Positions 43,075-52,600 of a DNA stretch of 64,000 nt are shown here, piece by piece. The notes below the pieces were generated by a model. It was given only the letters and a program-made list of their open reading frames with translations, had not been told where the DNA came from and did not search any database. The first letter of the stretch is position 1. The number at the start of each line of letters is the position of its first letter. The stretch is from Streptomyces sp. AC512_CC834 (GTDB taxonomy: Bacteria; Actinomycetota; Actinomycetes; Streptomycetales; Streptomycetaceae), in the NCBI RefSeq assembly GCF_019049325.1, contig NZ_JAGMUO010000028.1, positions 1-64,000 on the forward strand. The letters are read 5' to 3'. Position numbers and translations under genes: made by a program.

Positions 43075-43829
43075 GCGAAGGCCTCCACCCGGACGCCGGA
43101 GGCCTCCAGCCGCTCACGGACCCGGCGCGCCAGGTCCACCGCCCCGGGCGTGTCGCCGTGCACGCACAGGGAACGCGCGCGGACCTCGACCCGGGCCCCC
43201 GATCGGGCGGTGACGGTCCCCGAGCGGGCCAGCCCCACCGAGCGTTCCACTACGGCGTCCGGGTCGGCGATCACGGCGCCCCGCTGTCCGCGCGGCACGA
43301 GCGTGCCCTCGTCGGTGTACGCCCGGTCCGCGAACGCCTCCGGGACCACCCGCAGCCCCGCCCGCCCGGCCCGCTCCAGCACGCGCGAGCGGGGCAGTCC
43401 GAGCACGGGCAGAGCGCCGCCCGCGAGGAGTACGCCGTCGACGACCGCGGCGGCCTGCTCCTCGTCCCGGACCACCCGGTTGTAGAGGGCACCGTGCGGC
43501 TTGACGTACGCCACGCGCGCGCCCGCCGCCCGGGCGAAGACCTCCAGGGCGCCGATCTGGTAGGCCACCTCGGCCGCCAGCTCGGCGGACGGCACGTCCA
43601 TCGCCCGCCGCCCGAAGCCGGCCAGGTCCCGGTAGGAGACCTGCGCGCCGATCGTCACGCCCCGCTCGGCCGCAAGCTCGCACACCCGCCGCATGGTGGC
43701 CGGGTCCCCGGCGTGGAAGCCGCAGGCGACATTGGCGCTGGTGACGACGGAGAGCAGCCCCTCGTCGTCGGTGAGCCGCCAGCGGCCGAAACCCTCGCCG
43801 AGGTCCGCGTTGAGATCGATGGAGCTCAT
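43071..43829 (-). CDS. pxpA: 5-oxoprolinase subunit A (LamB/YcsF family)
   Basis: The 252-aa protein starts S-S-I-D-L-N-A-D-L-G-E-G-F-G, the invariant opening of LamB/YcsF proteins, and carries N-V-A-C-G-F-H-A-G-D, V-K-P-H-G-A-L-Y-N and C-V-H-G-D. PxpA supplies the hydrolytic step in 5-oxoproline conversion to glutamate. It is the first of the three coupled pxp genes. A 9-bp repeat lies just upstream. Confidence 0.95.
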   Translation of the reverse strand: MSSIDLNADLGEGFGRWRLTDDEGLLSVVTSANVACGFHAGDPATMRRVCELAAERGVTIGAQVSYRDLAGFGRRAMDVPSAELAAEVAYQIGALEVFARAAGARVAYVKPHGALYNRVVRDEEQAAAVVDGVLLAGGALPVLGLPRSRVLERAGRAGLRVVPEAFADRAYTDEGTLVPRGQRGAVIADPDAVVERSVGLARSGTVTARSGARVEVRARSLCVHGDTPGAVDLARRVRERLEASGVRVEAFA

Positions 43830-43851
43830 GTGTCCAGTGTCCCCGTTCAGG

Positions 43852-43877
43852 GAGTTCTCAGAGTTCTCAGAGTTCTC
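43852..43877. repeat. 9-bp tandem repeat (GAGTTCTCA), nearly three copies
   Basis: Two full copies and a third missing its final base lie between pxpA and the DUF1445 gene. Confidence 0.88.
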
Positions 43878-43901
43878 GGGCCCGTGCCGCGGCATCCGGG
43901 A

Positions 43902-44735
43902 TCAGACCACGCGGTACTGCTCGTCACGGGCGTCGGTGAGGAACATCTGCCCCGGCGCGTGGGTGAGGGCGAAGGGCGGCCGCGAGGCCATGACCGCCGT
44001 CTGCGGGGTCACGCCGCAGGCCCAGAACACCGGGATGTCGTCCGGCTCGCTGTCCACCGCGTCGCCGAAGTCCGGCCGGCCCAGATCGCCGATGCCGAGC
44101 GCCGACGGGTCGCCGCAGTGCACCGGGCTGCCGTGCACCGCCGGGAGCAGGCTGGTCTCGTGGATCGCCGCCGACAGGTGCGCGGGCGGCACGGGACGCA
44201 TCGACACCACCATCGGCCCGTGCAGCCGCCCGGCCGGACGGCACCGCCGGGTGGTGACGTACATCGGGACGTTGCGGCCCTGCTCGACGTGGCGGATCGG
44301 GACACCCGCCGCGGCCAGGGACCACTCGAAGGTGAAACTGCAGCCGATCAGGAACGTCACCAGGTCGTCCCGCCAGTGCGCGCGTACGTCCGTCGGCTCG
44401 TCCGCCAACTCGCCGTCCCGCCACACCCGGTAGCGCGGCAGATCGGTGCGCAGGTCCGCGCCGTCGGCGAGCACGGTGGTCCAGGACCCGGCGTCCGTGA
44501 CGTCGAGCACAGGGCAGGGCAACGGGTTGCGGGTGCAGAACAGCAGCATGTCGTACGCCCAGTCGGCGGGCACCGAGATCAGGTTCGCCTGGGTGTGGCC
44601 GGCCGCGACCCCGGCCGTGGGACCGGTCAGGCCTTCCCGGAAGCGGGAGCGGGCGGTTTTCGGGCTCCACGCGTGCGCGTGCTCGTCGACGAGGGCGAGC
44701 GGCCGGTCCCCGGTCACGGGGTGCGAGTGGTTCAT
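43902..44735 (-). CDS. DUF1445-family putative hydro-lyase / D-glutamate cyclase-like
   Basis: The 277-aa protein shows the DUF1445 pattern: [22 protein letters not shown], and [11 protein letters not shown] near the end. The mammalian relative (DGLUCY) converts D-glutamate to and from 5-oxo-D-proline. Finding it between 5-oxoprolinase genes and a transporter supports a similar reaction here, but the family name in bacteria remains putative. Its ATG overlaps the MFS stop (ATGA). Confidence 0.9.
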   Translation of the reverse strand: MNHSHPVTGDRPLALVDEHAHAWSPKTARSRFREGLTGPTAGVAAGHTQANLISVPADWAYDMLLFCTRNPLPCPVLDVTDAGSWTTVLADGADLRTDLPRYRVWRDGELADEPTDVRAHWRDDLVTFLIGCSFTFEWSLAAAGVPIRHVEQGRNVPMYVTTRRCRPAGRLHGPMVVSMRPVPPAHLSAAIHETSLLPAVHGSPVHCGDPSALGIGDLGRPDFGDAVDSEPDDIPVFWACGVTPQTAVMASRPPFALTHAPGQMFLTDARDEQYRVV

Positions 44736-46054
44736 GCCAGTTCCCTTCCGCGCGTCTCCGGCAGCCCCAGCACGGCCAGCGCCGCGATGCCGTAGCCGAT
44801 GGCGCCGAAGACCAGCGCGCCGCCCACGCCCCAGCTTTCGGCGAGGAAACCGACCGTGGTGGGGAAGACGGCGCCCACGGCGCGTCCGGTGTTGTACGTG
44901 AAGCCCTGGCCCGCGCCCCGCACCGCCGTGGGGTACAGCTCGCTCAGATACGAACCGAAACCGCTGAAGATGGCCGACATGCAGAAGCCGAGCGGGAAAC
45001 CGAGCACCAGGAGCAGGGTGTTGGCGCCGTCGGGGATGTTCGCGTACGCCAGGATGCAGACCGCCGACAGCAGGGCGAAGAGCCAGATGTTGCGCTTGCG
45101 GCCCAGTACGTCGGTGAGGTACCCGCCGGTGAGGTAGCCGAGGAAGGCACCCGAGATGAGGAACGTCAGGTAGCCGCCGGTGCCGACGACCGACAGGTCG
45201 CGCTCGTCCTTGAGATACGTCGGCACCCAGGTGGCGAGGGTGTAGTAGCCGCCCTGGACACCGGTGGACAGCAGGCTCGCGAACAGCGTGACGCGCAGCA
45301 GACCCGGTGCGCCGGCCGTGCCCGGCCTGAAGATCGCCGCGAACGAGCCCTTCCCCGCGCCCTTCTCCCGGACCTCGGCGGCCCTCGGCGCGTCGTGGAC
45401 ACTGCGCCGCACCCACACCACGAGCAGCGCCGGGAGCGCGCCCGTCCAGAACATGACCCGCCAGGCCAGGTCGTCACCGGCCAGCGAGAACACCAGCGTG
45501 TACACGACCACCGCGAGCGCCCAGCCCACGGCCCAGGAGCTCTGGACCGCGCCGAGCGTGCGCCCCCGGTGCCTGGCGCTCGCGTACTCGGCGACCAGGA
45601 TGGCGCCGACCGCCCACTCGCCGCCGAAACCGAGCCCCTGAAGGGCACGGAAGACCAGCAGCGTCTCGTAGTTGGGCGCGAACCCGCAGGCCACCGTGAA
45701 CACGGCGTAGGTGATCACGGTGAGCAGCAGCGCCCTGACCCGGCCGACGCGGTCCGCCAGGACACCCGCGAGGGCGCCGCCGATCGCCGAGACGACCAGC
45801 GTGACCGTCGTGAGCAGGCCGGTCTGGCCGCTGTCCAGACCGAAGTACGCGGCCAGCGCGACCATGGTCAGCGGCAGCGTGAAGTAGTCGTACGAATCGA
45901 GGGCGTAACCGCCGAACGCGCCGCCGAAGGCGTGGCGGCCCCGCGGGCCGAGGGCGCGCAGCCAGCCGAACGGGCCGTCTTCCGAGGTGCGTTCGGCCGT
46001 GCCGGGAGGAGGGGCGTCGGTGGACAGGGCCTGCGGTGGAGGGGGAGTGCTCAT
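44732..46054 (-). CDS. MFS transporter (metabolite:H+ symporter-like)
   Basis: The 440-aa protein has 12 helices, a long N-terminal tail, S-Y-D-Y-F-T-L-P-L near helix 1, the A-D-R-V-G-R-V-R motif and [10 protein letters not shown] in helix 4, as in the sialate/aromatic-acid:H+ symporter group. By context it imports a 5-oxoproline precursor, a D-amino acid or a related acid. GAGGTG precedes the ATG. It is the first gene of the leftward pxp unit and is divergent from a GntR regulator. Confidence 0.9.
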   Translation of the reverse strand: MSTPPPPQALSTDAPPPGTAERTSEDGPFGWLRALGPRGRHAFGGAFGGYALDSYDYFTLPLTMVALAAYFGLDSGQTGLLTTVTLVVSAIGGALAGVLADRVGRVRALLLTVITYAVFTVACGFAPNYETLLVFRALQGLGFGGEWAVGAILVAEYASARHRGRTLGAVQSSWAVGWALAVVVYTLVFSLAGDDLAWRVMFWTGALPALLVVWVRRSVHDAPRAAEVREKGAGKGSFAAIFRPGTAGAPGLLRVTLFASLLSTGVQGGYYTLATWVPTYLKDERDLSVVGTGGYLTFLISGAFLGYLTGGYLTDVLGRKRNIWLFALLSAVCILAYANIPDGANTLLLVLGFPLGFCMSAIFSGFGSYLSELYPTAVRGAGQGFTYNTGRAVGAVFPTTVGFLAESWGVGGALVFGAIGYGIAALAVLGLPETRGRELA

Positions 46055-46137
46055 GGTGCACCTCGCAGTGGGAGGACGGAGGGTGCTGGTCGAGTGAGCG
46101 GTGCGGGCGCCGTGCCGGGCACTTGGTGGCACCGTAG

Positions 46138-46156
46138 GGGATCGTTCAACGATCCC
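46138..46156. promoter_or_regulatory. GntR (FCD) operator palindrome
   Basis: GGGATCGTT-C-AACGATCCC is a perfect 9-bp inverted repeat with one central base, containing T-N-G-T-N3-A-C-N-A, the FadR-subfamily operator pattern. It lies in the 150-bp gap between the MFS and GntR genes. Confidence 0.8.
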
Positions 46157-46204
46157 TCAATACCCATGTTGTTTCGTTCTGGTATCTGCGATTGAATTCC
46201 GGGC

Positions 46205-46900
46205 ATGGCAGAGCAGTTGACGGGACTGGCCGACGACCGCGCCCTCCTCGGGCGCACGAGCACCGCCGAGCGGGTCTCGGACATCCTCAGGAGCCGGATC
46301 GCCGAGGGCTACTTCCCACCAGGGACCCGGCTGTCGGAGGACAGCATCGGCGGCGCGCTCGGCGTCTCCCGCAACACCCTGCGCGAGTCGTTCCGGCTGC
46401 TCACGCACGAACGCCTGCTCGTCCACGAACTGAACCGGGGCGTCTTCGTCCGGGTGCTGACCGTCGAGGACGTCGAGGACATCTACCGCACCCGCTCCCT
46501 CGTCGAGTGCGCCGTCGTCCGCGGCCTCGCCGAACCCCCGTACGCCCTGGAGGGGCTCGCCGAGGCGGTCGAGGACGGGCGGCGGTCGGCCCGCGAAGGT
46601 GACTGGAAAGCCGTGGGTACGGCCAACATCCACTTCCACCGGGAGCTGGTCGCCCTCGCCGGCAGCGAGCGCACCGACGAACTGATGCGCAGCGTCTTCG
46701 CCGAACTGCGCCTCGCCTTCCACGTCGTGGACGACCCGCGACGCCTGCACGAGCCCTACATCGCCCGGAACGCGGAACTCCTCGCGACCCTGGAGGCGGG
46801 CGAGCGGGAGACGGCGGCGCGACTGCTCGCCGTCTACCTCGAGAACTCGCTCAAGCGCGTGGTCGAGGTCTACCTGCGGCGGGTCGGGGACGAGGGGTAG
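46205..46900 (+). CDS. GntR-family regulator with FCD domain
   Basis: The 231-aa protein has a GntR winged helix (residues ~19-85; L-S-E-D-S-I-G-G-A-L-G-V-S-R-N-T-L-R-E) and a helical FCD ligand domain with the expected histidines (N-I-H-F-H-R-E-L-V-A-L-A; later N-A-E-L-L-A-T-L-E-A-G). FCD regulators typically bind small carboxylates and metal. The palindrome between it and the divergent pxp unit is its likely site, so 5-oxoproline or a precursor may be the inducer. Confidence 0.92.
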   Translation: MAEQLTGLADDRALLGRTSTAERVSDILRSRIAEGYFPPGTRLSEDSIGGALGVSRNTLRESFRLLTHERLLVHELNRGVFVRVLTVEDVEDIYRTRSLVECAVVRGLAEPPYALEGLAEAVEDGRRSAREGDWKAVGTANIHFHRELVALAGSERTDELMRSVFAELRLAFHVVDDPRRLHEPYIARNAELLATLEAGERETAARLLAVYLENSLKRVVEVYLRRVGDEG

Positions 46901-46933
46901 TCCCGGAGCGCGGTCGGCAGAACACCAGGCCGG

Positions 46934-47013
46934 CAGGACAGCACGGCGGCAGGACAGCGCGGCGGCAGGACGGCCCGGCGGCAGGACGGCCCGGCGGCAG
47001 GACGGCCCGGCGG
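46934..47013. repeat. 16-bp minisatellite (CAGGACGGCCCGGCGG), five copies
   Basis: Five adjacent 16-bp units, the last three identical, lie between the GntR gene and the SMC operon. There are no spacers. They end about 80 bp before the first SMC-operon gene. Confidence 0.93.
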
Positions 47014-47093
47014 TACGGTGGCGCGGCCTGTCGCGTCGGGGCCCATCTGCGTCGTTTGGGCCGATGTCAGACCGAGGACCTAGTCTGTGCACC

Positions 47094-48620
47094 GTGACTT
47101 CGCCTGCACCGACGGACAGCGTTCCGCCCCAGCTCAGCGCGGGGCCGCGCCCCGCACCGGGCCCGGCCGCCGACGAGGGACTGGCGCGGCGGCTGCGCGC
47201 GCTCGCCTGCACGGCGCCGCTGCACGACCTCGACACCCGCAAGGCCAACCTCGCGGGGGAGTACTCGGTGTACGGCATGGCGGAGGTCGCCCTCGCCGCC
47301 ATCGACCTCGTCACTCTGAACATGGACTTCGACACGGGCGCCGACCACGACCAGATAGTGGCCAGGCTGATCCCGCGCGTCGCCGCCCAGGCCCCGCGCC
47401 GCCCCGCCGCCGAGCACGAGCGGGTGGCCCGCTGGGTCCTGGAGAACCTGATCAACGTCGGCAGCGTCGACCGCGGCTTCCGCGCGGTGTACGGCACGTT
47501 CGGACCGGACGGCACCTACGTCCGCCGGGACTACGACTTCAAGCTGCTCGAGGAGGTCCCCGGCCCCGGCGGCACCGTCTACCTGCGCACCACCGACGAG
47601 GCGGTCAACGTCCTCGTCGGCGCCCTGGACACCGATGTCACCAGCGCCCAGATCGCCGCCGAGGTCAAGCTGGAGGTGCTGATCAGCCGCGGCCGCCTCG
47701 CCGACGCCCAGCTCGCCGCCGAACAGGCCAGGTACCGGACCGTGCAGTACTCCGAGACCCTGCGCCGAGCCCTGGACGCCACCCGGCGCAACGTCCGCGC
47801 GGTGGACTGGCTCAGCGCCGTCCCCGACATGATCGCGGAGGCCCTGGACCACGTCGCCGACCGGTACCGCCACGAGAACGCGATCCTCACCAACATCCGC
47901 AAGGCGCGCGACGAGTCCGAGGACGCCGAGCACAAGCGCCGCGCGGCCGAGCTGGTCGACATCGTCAAGGACTGCATCCGCCGCCACACCCAGCTCCAGT
48001 CCCGGCTCCTGGAAGCCGGCCCGCTCTTCCGCGCCGAACAGGACCGGCAGGCCTTCGCCACCCCGCTGACGACCTCGGGCCTCGACCTGTACGGCCATCT
48101 CGTCGCCCCCGTCCTGCCGTTGCCCCTGGAGCGGGCGCTGCGCGTCACCGACGCCTTCTTCGCCCGCGGCACCGGCCTGCGCACGCCCGTCTCCGTCCGG
48201 GTCGGCGACCTCGTCGACATACTCCTGACCCCGCCGGTCGAGCGGGAGCACCTGGGCGCCGAGATGCCGGAACCCGACCTGATCGCCACCCCGGACGACA
48301 GCCGCTTCAGCGAGGAACAGCTCGCCGCCGCCATGGAACTGCTCGACCTGCCGCACGACGCGCCGCGTCGGCTGTCGGGGCTGCTGGCCGACGCCCGAGC
48401 CCAGGACGCCGAACTGCCGTACCTCGTCGCCCTGCTCGCCGTCCACGCGGCCAGCCCGCCGGTCGGCACCGCCTACCGGCAGGGCGAGCCGAAACTGCTG
48501 TTCGCCGTGGACGACGGCACCGAGCTGGACGACCCCGGGTTCGGCGGCGCCGACCTCATAGTCGGCACGGCACTGCTGGACGCCGCCGGGATGGCCGCCG
48601 ACCGGACGGAGGCGGCATGA
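47094..48620 (+). CDS. Kleisin-like candidate of an SMC operon (MksF/JetA-like, 508 aa)
   Basis: First gene of a three-gene unit ending in a MukB-type SMC. The protein is mainly helical. Residues ~35-130 look like a helical/winged N-domain (A-N-L-A-G-E-Y-S-V-Y-G-M-A-E-V-A-L); ~190-310 is a long helical rod with charged heptad-like stretches; the C-terminus (~400-500) is globular. Size and position match MksF/JetA kleisins, but no residue motif proves it. The GTG follows TAGTCT by seven bases, suggesting a leaderless transcript; an ATG ten codons upstream is an alternative. Its stop overlaps an ATG (ATGA). Confidence 0.72.
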   Translation: MTSPAPTDSVPPQLSAGPRPAPGPAADEGLARRLRALACTAPLHDLDTRKANLAGEYSVYGMAEVALAAIDLVTLNMDFDTGADHDQIVARLIPRVAAQAPRRPAAEHERVARWVLENLINVGSVDRGFRAVYGTFGPDGTYVRRDYDFKLLEEVPGPGGTVYLRTTDEAVNVLVGALDTDVTSAQIAAEVKLEVLISRGRLADAQLAAEQARYRTVQYSETLRRALDATRRNVRAVDWLSAVPDMIAEALDHVADRYRHENAILTNIRKARDESEDAEHKRRAAELVDIVKDCIRRHTQLQSRLLEAGPLFRAEQDRQAFATPLTTSGLDLYGHLVAPVLPLPLERALRVTDAFFARGTGLRTPVSVRVGDLVDILLTPPVEREHLGAEMPEPDLIATPDDSRFSEEQLAAAMELLDLPHDAPRRLSGLLADARAQDAELPYLVALLAVHAASPPVGTAYRQGEPKLLFAVDDGTELDDPGFGGADLIVGTALLDAAGMAADRTEAA

Positions 48621-48676
48621 CCGGCCGACGCGCCCTCACCGACGAGCCACAGCACAGCGAGGAGTACCGACCGTGA
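48617..48676 (+). CDS. Possible 19-codon bridging frame between SMC-operon genes
   Basis: The ATG overlaps the stop of the 508-aa gene and its own TGA overlaps the GTG of the next gene. The frame contains the GAGGAG ribosome site of that next gene. It could carry terminating ribosomes across the 52-bp gap. Whether the peptide matters is unknown. Confidence 0.35.
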   Translation: MTGRRALTDEPQHSEEYRP

Positions 48677-49554
48677 CCGAGCACGTCGACCGGAGCGACC
48701 CGGAGGCGGGTGCCGCACCGGCCACCGCGGCCATCACGCCCGCCGACGCCGCCGACGCGGCGCGGCTCGTCGCCTTCGGCCTCCAGCCCAAGCTGCTCCC
48801 CGCCCGCGACCAGGAGTACGCCGACCTGCTGCGCCGGTACCGCGAGGACCCGCCCTTCGCGCGGCTCGCCGACGCCGTCGCGGCCGGCCTCGGGCTGATC
48901 GTCCTGGAGGTGTCCCCGCGCGCGGGGATGGCCGTGACCGCCGCCGAGGACTCGGTGTTCGCCGTCCGCATGGGCGACTACGCGCGCCGCGCCGCCACCG
49001 ACTCCGGCGACCGCTTCCTGCACGGCCTCGCCCACCTCGCCGTCGCCGCCATGGCCTACCCCCGCCCCGAGGACCTCGCCGACGACGGCTACATCGGCCG
49101 CGTCACGGTCAACGGCGTGGACGCGTTCGTCCGCCAGGCCTGCCGGAGGCTCGAGGAGCGGGCGGAGCAGCAGGGCGAGAACACCGACCCGGCCAGCGAC
49201 GCCCCGGGCCTGGAGGCCGCCTGGCGGATCTGGGTCCGGCGCAGCGCGACCGGCGCCACCAAGGACGCGCGCAGACTCCCGGGCTCCACCACCGGGATCG
49301 TCGGCAAGGCCGCCGCGTTCCTCACCGAGTCCGGCTTCCTCCAGCGCACCGGCGACGACAACGGCGGCACGTACCGCACGACGGCCCGCTACCAGCTCCA
49401 GGTGCGCGACATGGCGGGCAGCGCCGCCCTGGCCGAGCTGCTGGACCTGGGCGTCGTCCCGGTCACCGACGGCACCGCGACGCTGCTGCCCGCCGAGGAG
49501 ACGCACGACCTGGAACTGGTCGCCGACGCCGGCCTGCCGTTCCACTCCACCTGA
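48673..49554 (+). CDS. MksE/JetB-like winged-helix candidate (293 aa)
   Basis: The protein lies between the kleisin candidate and the SMC. After a disordered Ala-rich start, residues ~30-130 form an alpha/beta region, and ~175-250 resemble winged helices (W-I-R/V-R-R segment, G-I-V-G-K-A-A-A-F-L-T-E-S-G-F-L, then Y-R-T-T-A-R-Y-Q-L-Q-V-R-D-M). MksE, MukE and JetB are winged-helix dimers that bind the kleisin, so the assignment rests on size, position and this pattern. GAGGAG precedes the GTG by eight bases. Confidence 0.72.
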   Translation: MTEHVDRSDPEAGAAPATAAITPADAADAARLVAFGLQPKLLPARDQEYADLLRRYREDPPFARLADAVAAGLGLIVLEVSPRAGMAVTAAEDSVFAVRMGDYARRAATDSGDRFLHGLAHLAVAAMAYPRPEDLADDGYIGRVTVNGVDAFVRQACRRLEERAEQQGENTDPASDAPGLEAAWRIWVRRSATGATKDARRLPGSTTGIVGKAAAFLTESGFLQRTGDDNGGTYRTTARYQLQVRDMAGSAALAELLDLGVVPVTDGTATLLPAEETHDLELVADAGLPFHST

Positions 49555-49645
49555 CCCCCGACCGCCCGACCGCCCGGCCTCCCGCCCCGCACCCGACCGA
49601 ACGTCCGAACGTCCCCGACTTCCCGAAGACTTAGGAGAGTCCGCC

Positions 49646-52600
49646 ATGTACGAGCTGTCCCGGGTCCGCCTCTACTCCATCGGACCCGCCGGTGCGCGCT
49701 ACGCCGACACCGTGCTTGACCTGCGCGGTGTGGGCGAGCCCGTGCCCGACCCCGCGCCCACGCAGGCGGAGTTCTTCGAGGAGGAGCCCGTCGGCCCGCC
49801 CCGCCGGCCCGCTCCCGCGGGCGTGCTGTTCCTGGAGAACGGCGGCGGCAAGTCCGTGCTGCTCAAGCTGATCTTCTCGGTGATGCTGCCGGGGCACCGC
49901 AACACCCTGGGCGGCGCCAGCTCCGGCGTGCTGCGCAAGTTCCTGCTCGCCGACGACTGCGGACACGTGGCGCTGGAGTGGCAGCACGTGCAGACCGGCG
50001 AGTGCGTCGTCGTCGGCAAGGTCAGCGAGTGGCGCGGCCGGCAGGTCTCGGGCGACCCGCGCAAGTTCGCCGAGGCCTGGTACTCCTTCCGGCCCGGCCC
50101 GGGACTGACCCTGGACAACCTGCCCGTCGCCGAGGCCACCGCCGTACGCCCGCCCGCCGACGGCGTCTCCGGCGCGCAGGGCAGGCGGCGCACGATGAAG
50201 GGCTTCCGGGACGCGCTCACCGAGGCCGGCAAGACGTACCCGCATCTGGAGGTGCACTGGGAGGAGATCCACGACCGCTGGATCGAGCACCTCGGCGACC
50301 TCGCTCTCGACCCCGAACTCTTCCGCTACCAGCGCGAGATGAACGCCGACGAGGGCGAGGCCGCCGGCCTCTTCGCCGTCAAGAAGGACTCCGACTTCAC
50401 CGACCTGCTGCTGCGGGCCGTCACCGACACCCGTGACACGGACGGACTCGCCGACCTGGTCGGCGGCTTCGGCAACAAGCTGGGCCGGCGCGCCGAGCTG
50501 ATCGCCGAACGCGACTTCACCGCCGGGTCCGCCGACCTCCTCGGCCGGATCGTCGAGGCCGCCGAGGCGCGCACGCGCGCGCGGGACATCCACACCGCCG
50601 CCGAACGCCGCACCAGGAACCTGGCCCGCCGGCTCTCCGCCCGCGGCGCCCGGGAGCGGGTGCGGGCCGGCGACCTCGCCCAGCGGGTCACCGCCGCCGC
50701 GTACGCCGTCACGCACGCCGAGTCCGCACGGGACCGCGGCTCCCTCGTCGCCGCCGAACTCGCCTACCGGCACGCCTCCCTGGCCCTGGCCGCCGCGGAG
50801 AAGTCCGCCGCCGCGCAGAAGCGTGAACTGGCCGACGCCCGCACCCTGCACTCCGCCTGGCAGGCCGCCGAGGCCGTCCTGCGCCATCGTGCCGCCGCCG
50901 ACCGCGTGTCCCGCGTGTCCGCCGCCATCCAGGAGGCCGAACGGGACGCGGCCCCCGCGCTCGCCGCCCGCGCCAAGGCCGCCGTGGGGCTCGTCGGCGC
51001 CCTGCACACGGCGGCCGGGAAGGCCGAGCACCACGCCAACGAGGAGGAGGAGCGCTCCGCCGCCCTCCAGGAGGCCGGCGAGGCCGCCCACCGGGACTCC
51101 ACCACCGCCGCCACCGAGGCGCAGCGCGCCCGCAGCGAGGCCGGGCACCTGCGTCAGCGCCTCGGCGAGGTCGAGCAGGAGACCGCCGAGGCGGTCCGCG
51201 CCGGCTGGCTGGACGACAGCGCGCCCGACGCCGACCCGGCCCGCGCCGCCCTCGCGGCCAGCGACGCCGAGAAGACGACCGTCGCGGCCTGGGACACCGC
51301 CCGCGAGGCGGCACGCCGGACCACCGAGCACGCGCGCGAGGCCGCCGCCGCGGAGAACCGCGCCGAACTGACGGCGGCCCGCGCCGCGGACGCGGCCACC
51401 GCGGCCGGGCGCGCCCACGAGGCCGAGCGGCGCACGGCCGAGGCACTGGCGGCGGAGGATCGGCTCGCCGACCTGCTCGGCCTGGCCGCCGAGCCCCGTC
51501 CGGGCATCCCCCAGCCCCGCCAGGACGCCGACCGTGACGACCGGACCGCCGCTCCCAGGGCAGCGGAAGGTGCGCTGGCCCCCGAAGAGCTCGACCGCTT
51601 CGCCGACGAGCTGCGCGAACTGCTCGACGGCACCGTCTCCGCCGCCGAACGCCAGCTCTTCGAGCTGCGCACCGCGGCCGCCGACGACTCCCGCATCCTC
51701 GGCGCGCTCGGCGACGGCGGACTGCTGCCGCCGGGACCGGACGTGCTGGCCACCGTCGAGTTCCTCGGCGAGCACGGCATCCCCGCCCTGCCCGGCTGGC
51801 GCTACCTCGCGCAGGCCGTCGACCCCGCCGACCACGCGCGCGTGCTGGCCGCCCGCCCCGAGCTGGTCGACGGCGTGGTCATCACCGACCCCGACTCGCA
51901 CACCCGCGCCCGAGAGGTCCTCGGCGCCGCCGCCCTGCTGCCGCGCTCCGCCGTCGCCGTCGGCACGGCCGCCGCCCTCCTCGCCCCGACCCCGGCCCCC
52001 GACACCGACACCGGGGACGTCTTCCTCGTACCGCCGAACCCGGCCATGCACGACGAGCACGCCGCCGACGAGGAGCGGCACGCGCTGCGCGCACGGGCGG
52101 GCGAGCGCGACGAGGAGATCCGCACCCTCGCCGCCCGGCTCGGCAAGGACCGAGAGCTGGCGGCCCGGCTCGCCTCCTGGCGCACCGGCTGCCCCGCCGG
52201 ACGCCTCGCCGAACTGGCACGCACCGCCGAGGAGGCCCGCGCCTTCGCCGAGGAGACCGAGGCCGAACTGACCGAGGCACGCACCGCGCGGGCCGAGGCC
52301 GACGAGAGCGCCGCCGAGGCCGTACGGATGCGGGACGAGCGGCAGGAGGCCGCGCAGAAGGCCCGACGCGCCGCCGACGCCCTCGCCGGACTCGCCTTCC
52401 GGCTGCGCGAACGCGCCGGCTGGCAGGTGAAACTCCGTGAACTGGCCGACGAGGGCGCCGAGGCCGAGGCCCGCGCCCAGACCTGTCTGGAGCGGGCCCG
52501 CGCCGCCGACGAGGACCGGCGTGCCGCCCAGCGCGCCGCCGACGACGCCCGCCGCACCGCCCGCGCACTGCGCGCCGAGCGCTCCGAGATCGCGGGCGCC

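Noticed and set aside
46934..47013. Regular 16-bp repeats as a possible CRISPR array
   Set aside because: The units are directly adjacent with no spacers, are too short, and no cas genes are present.
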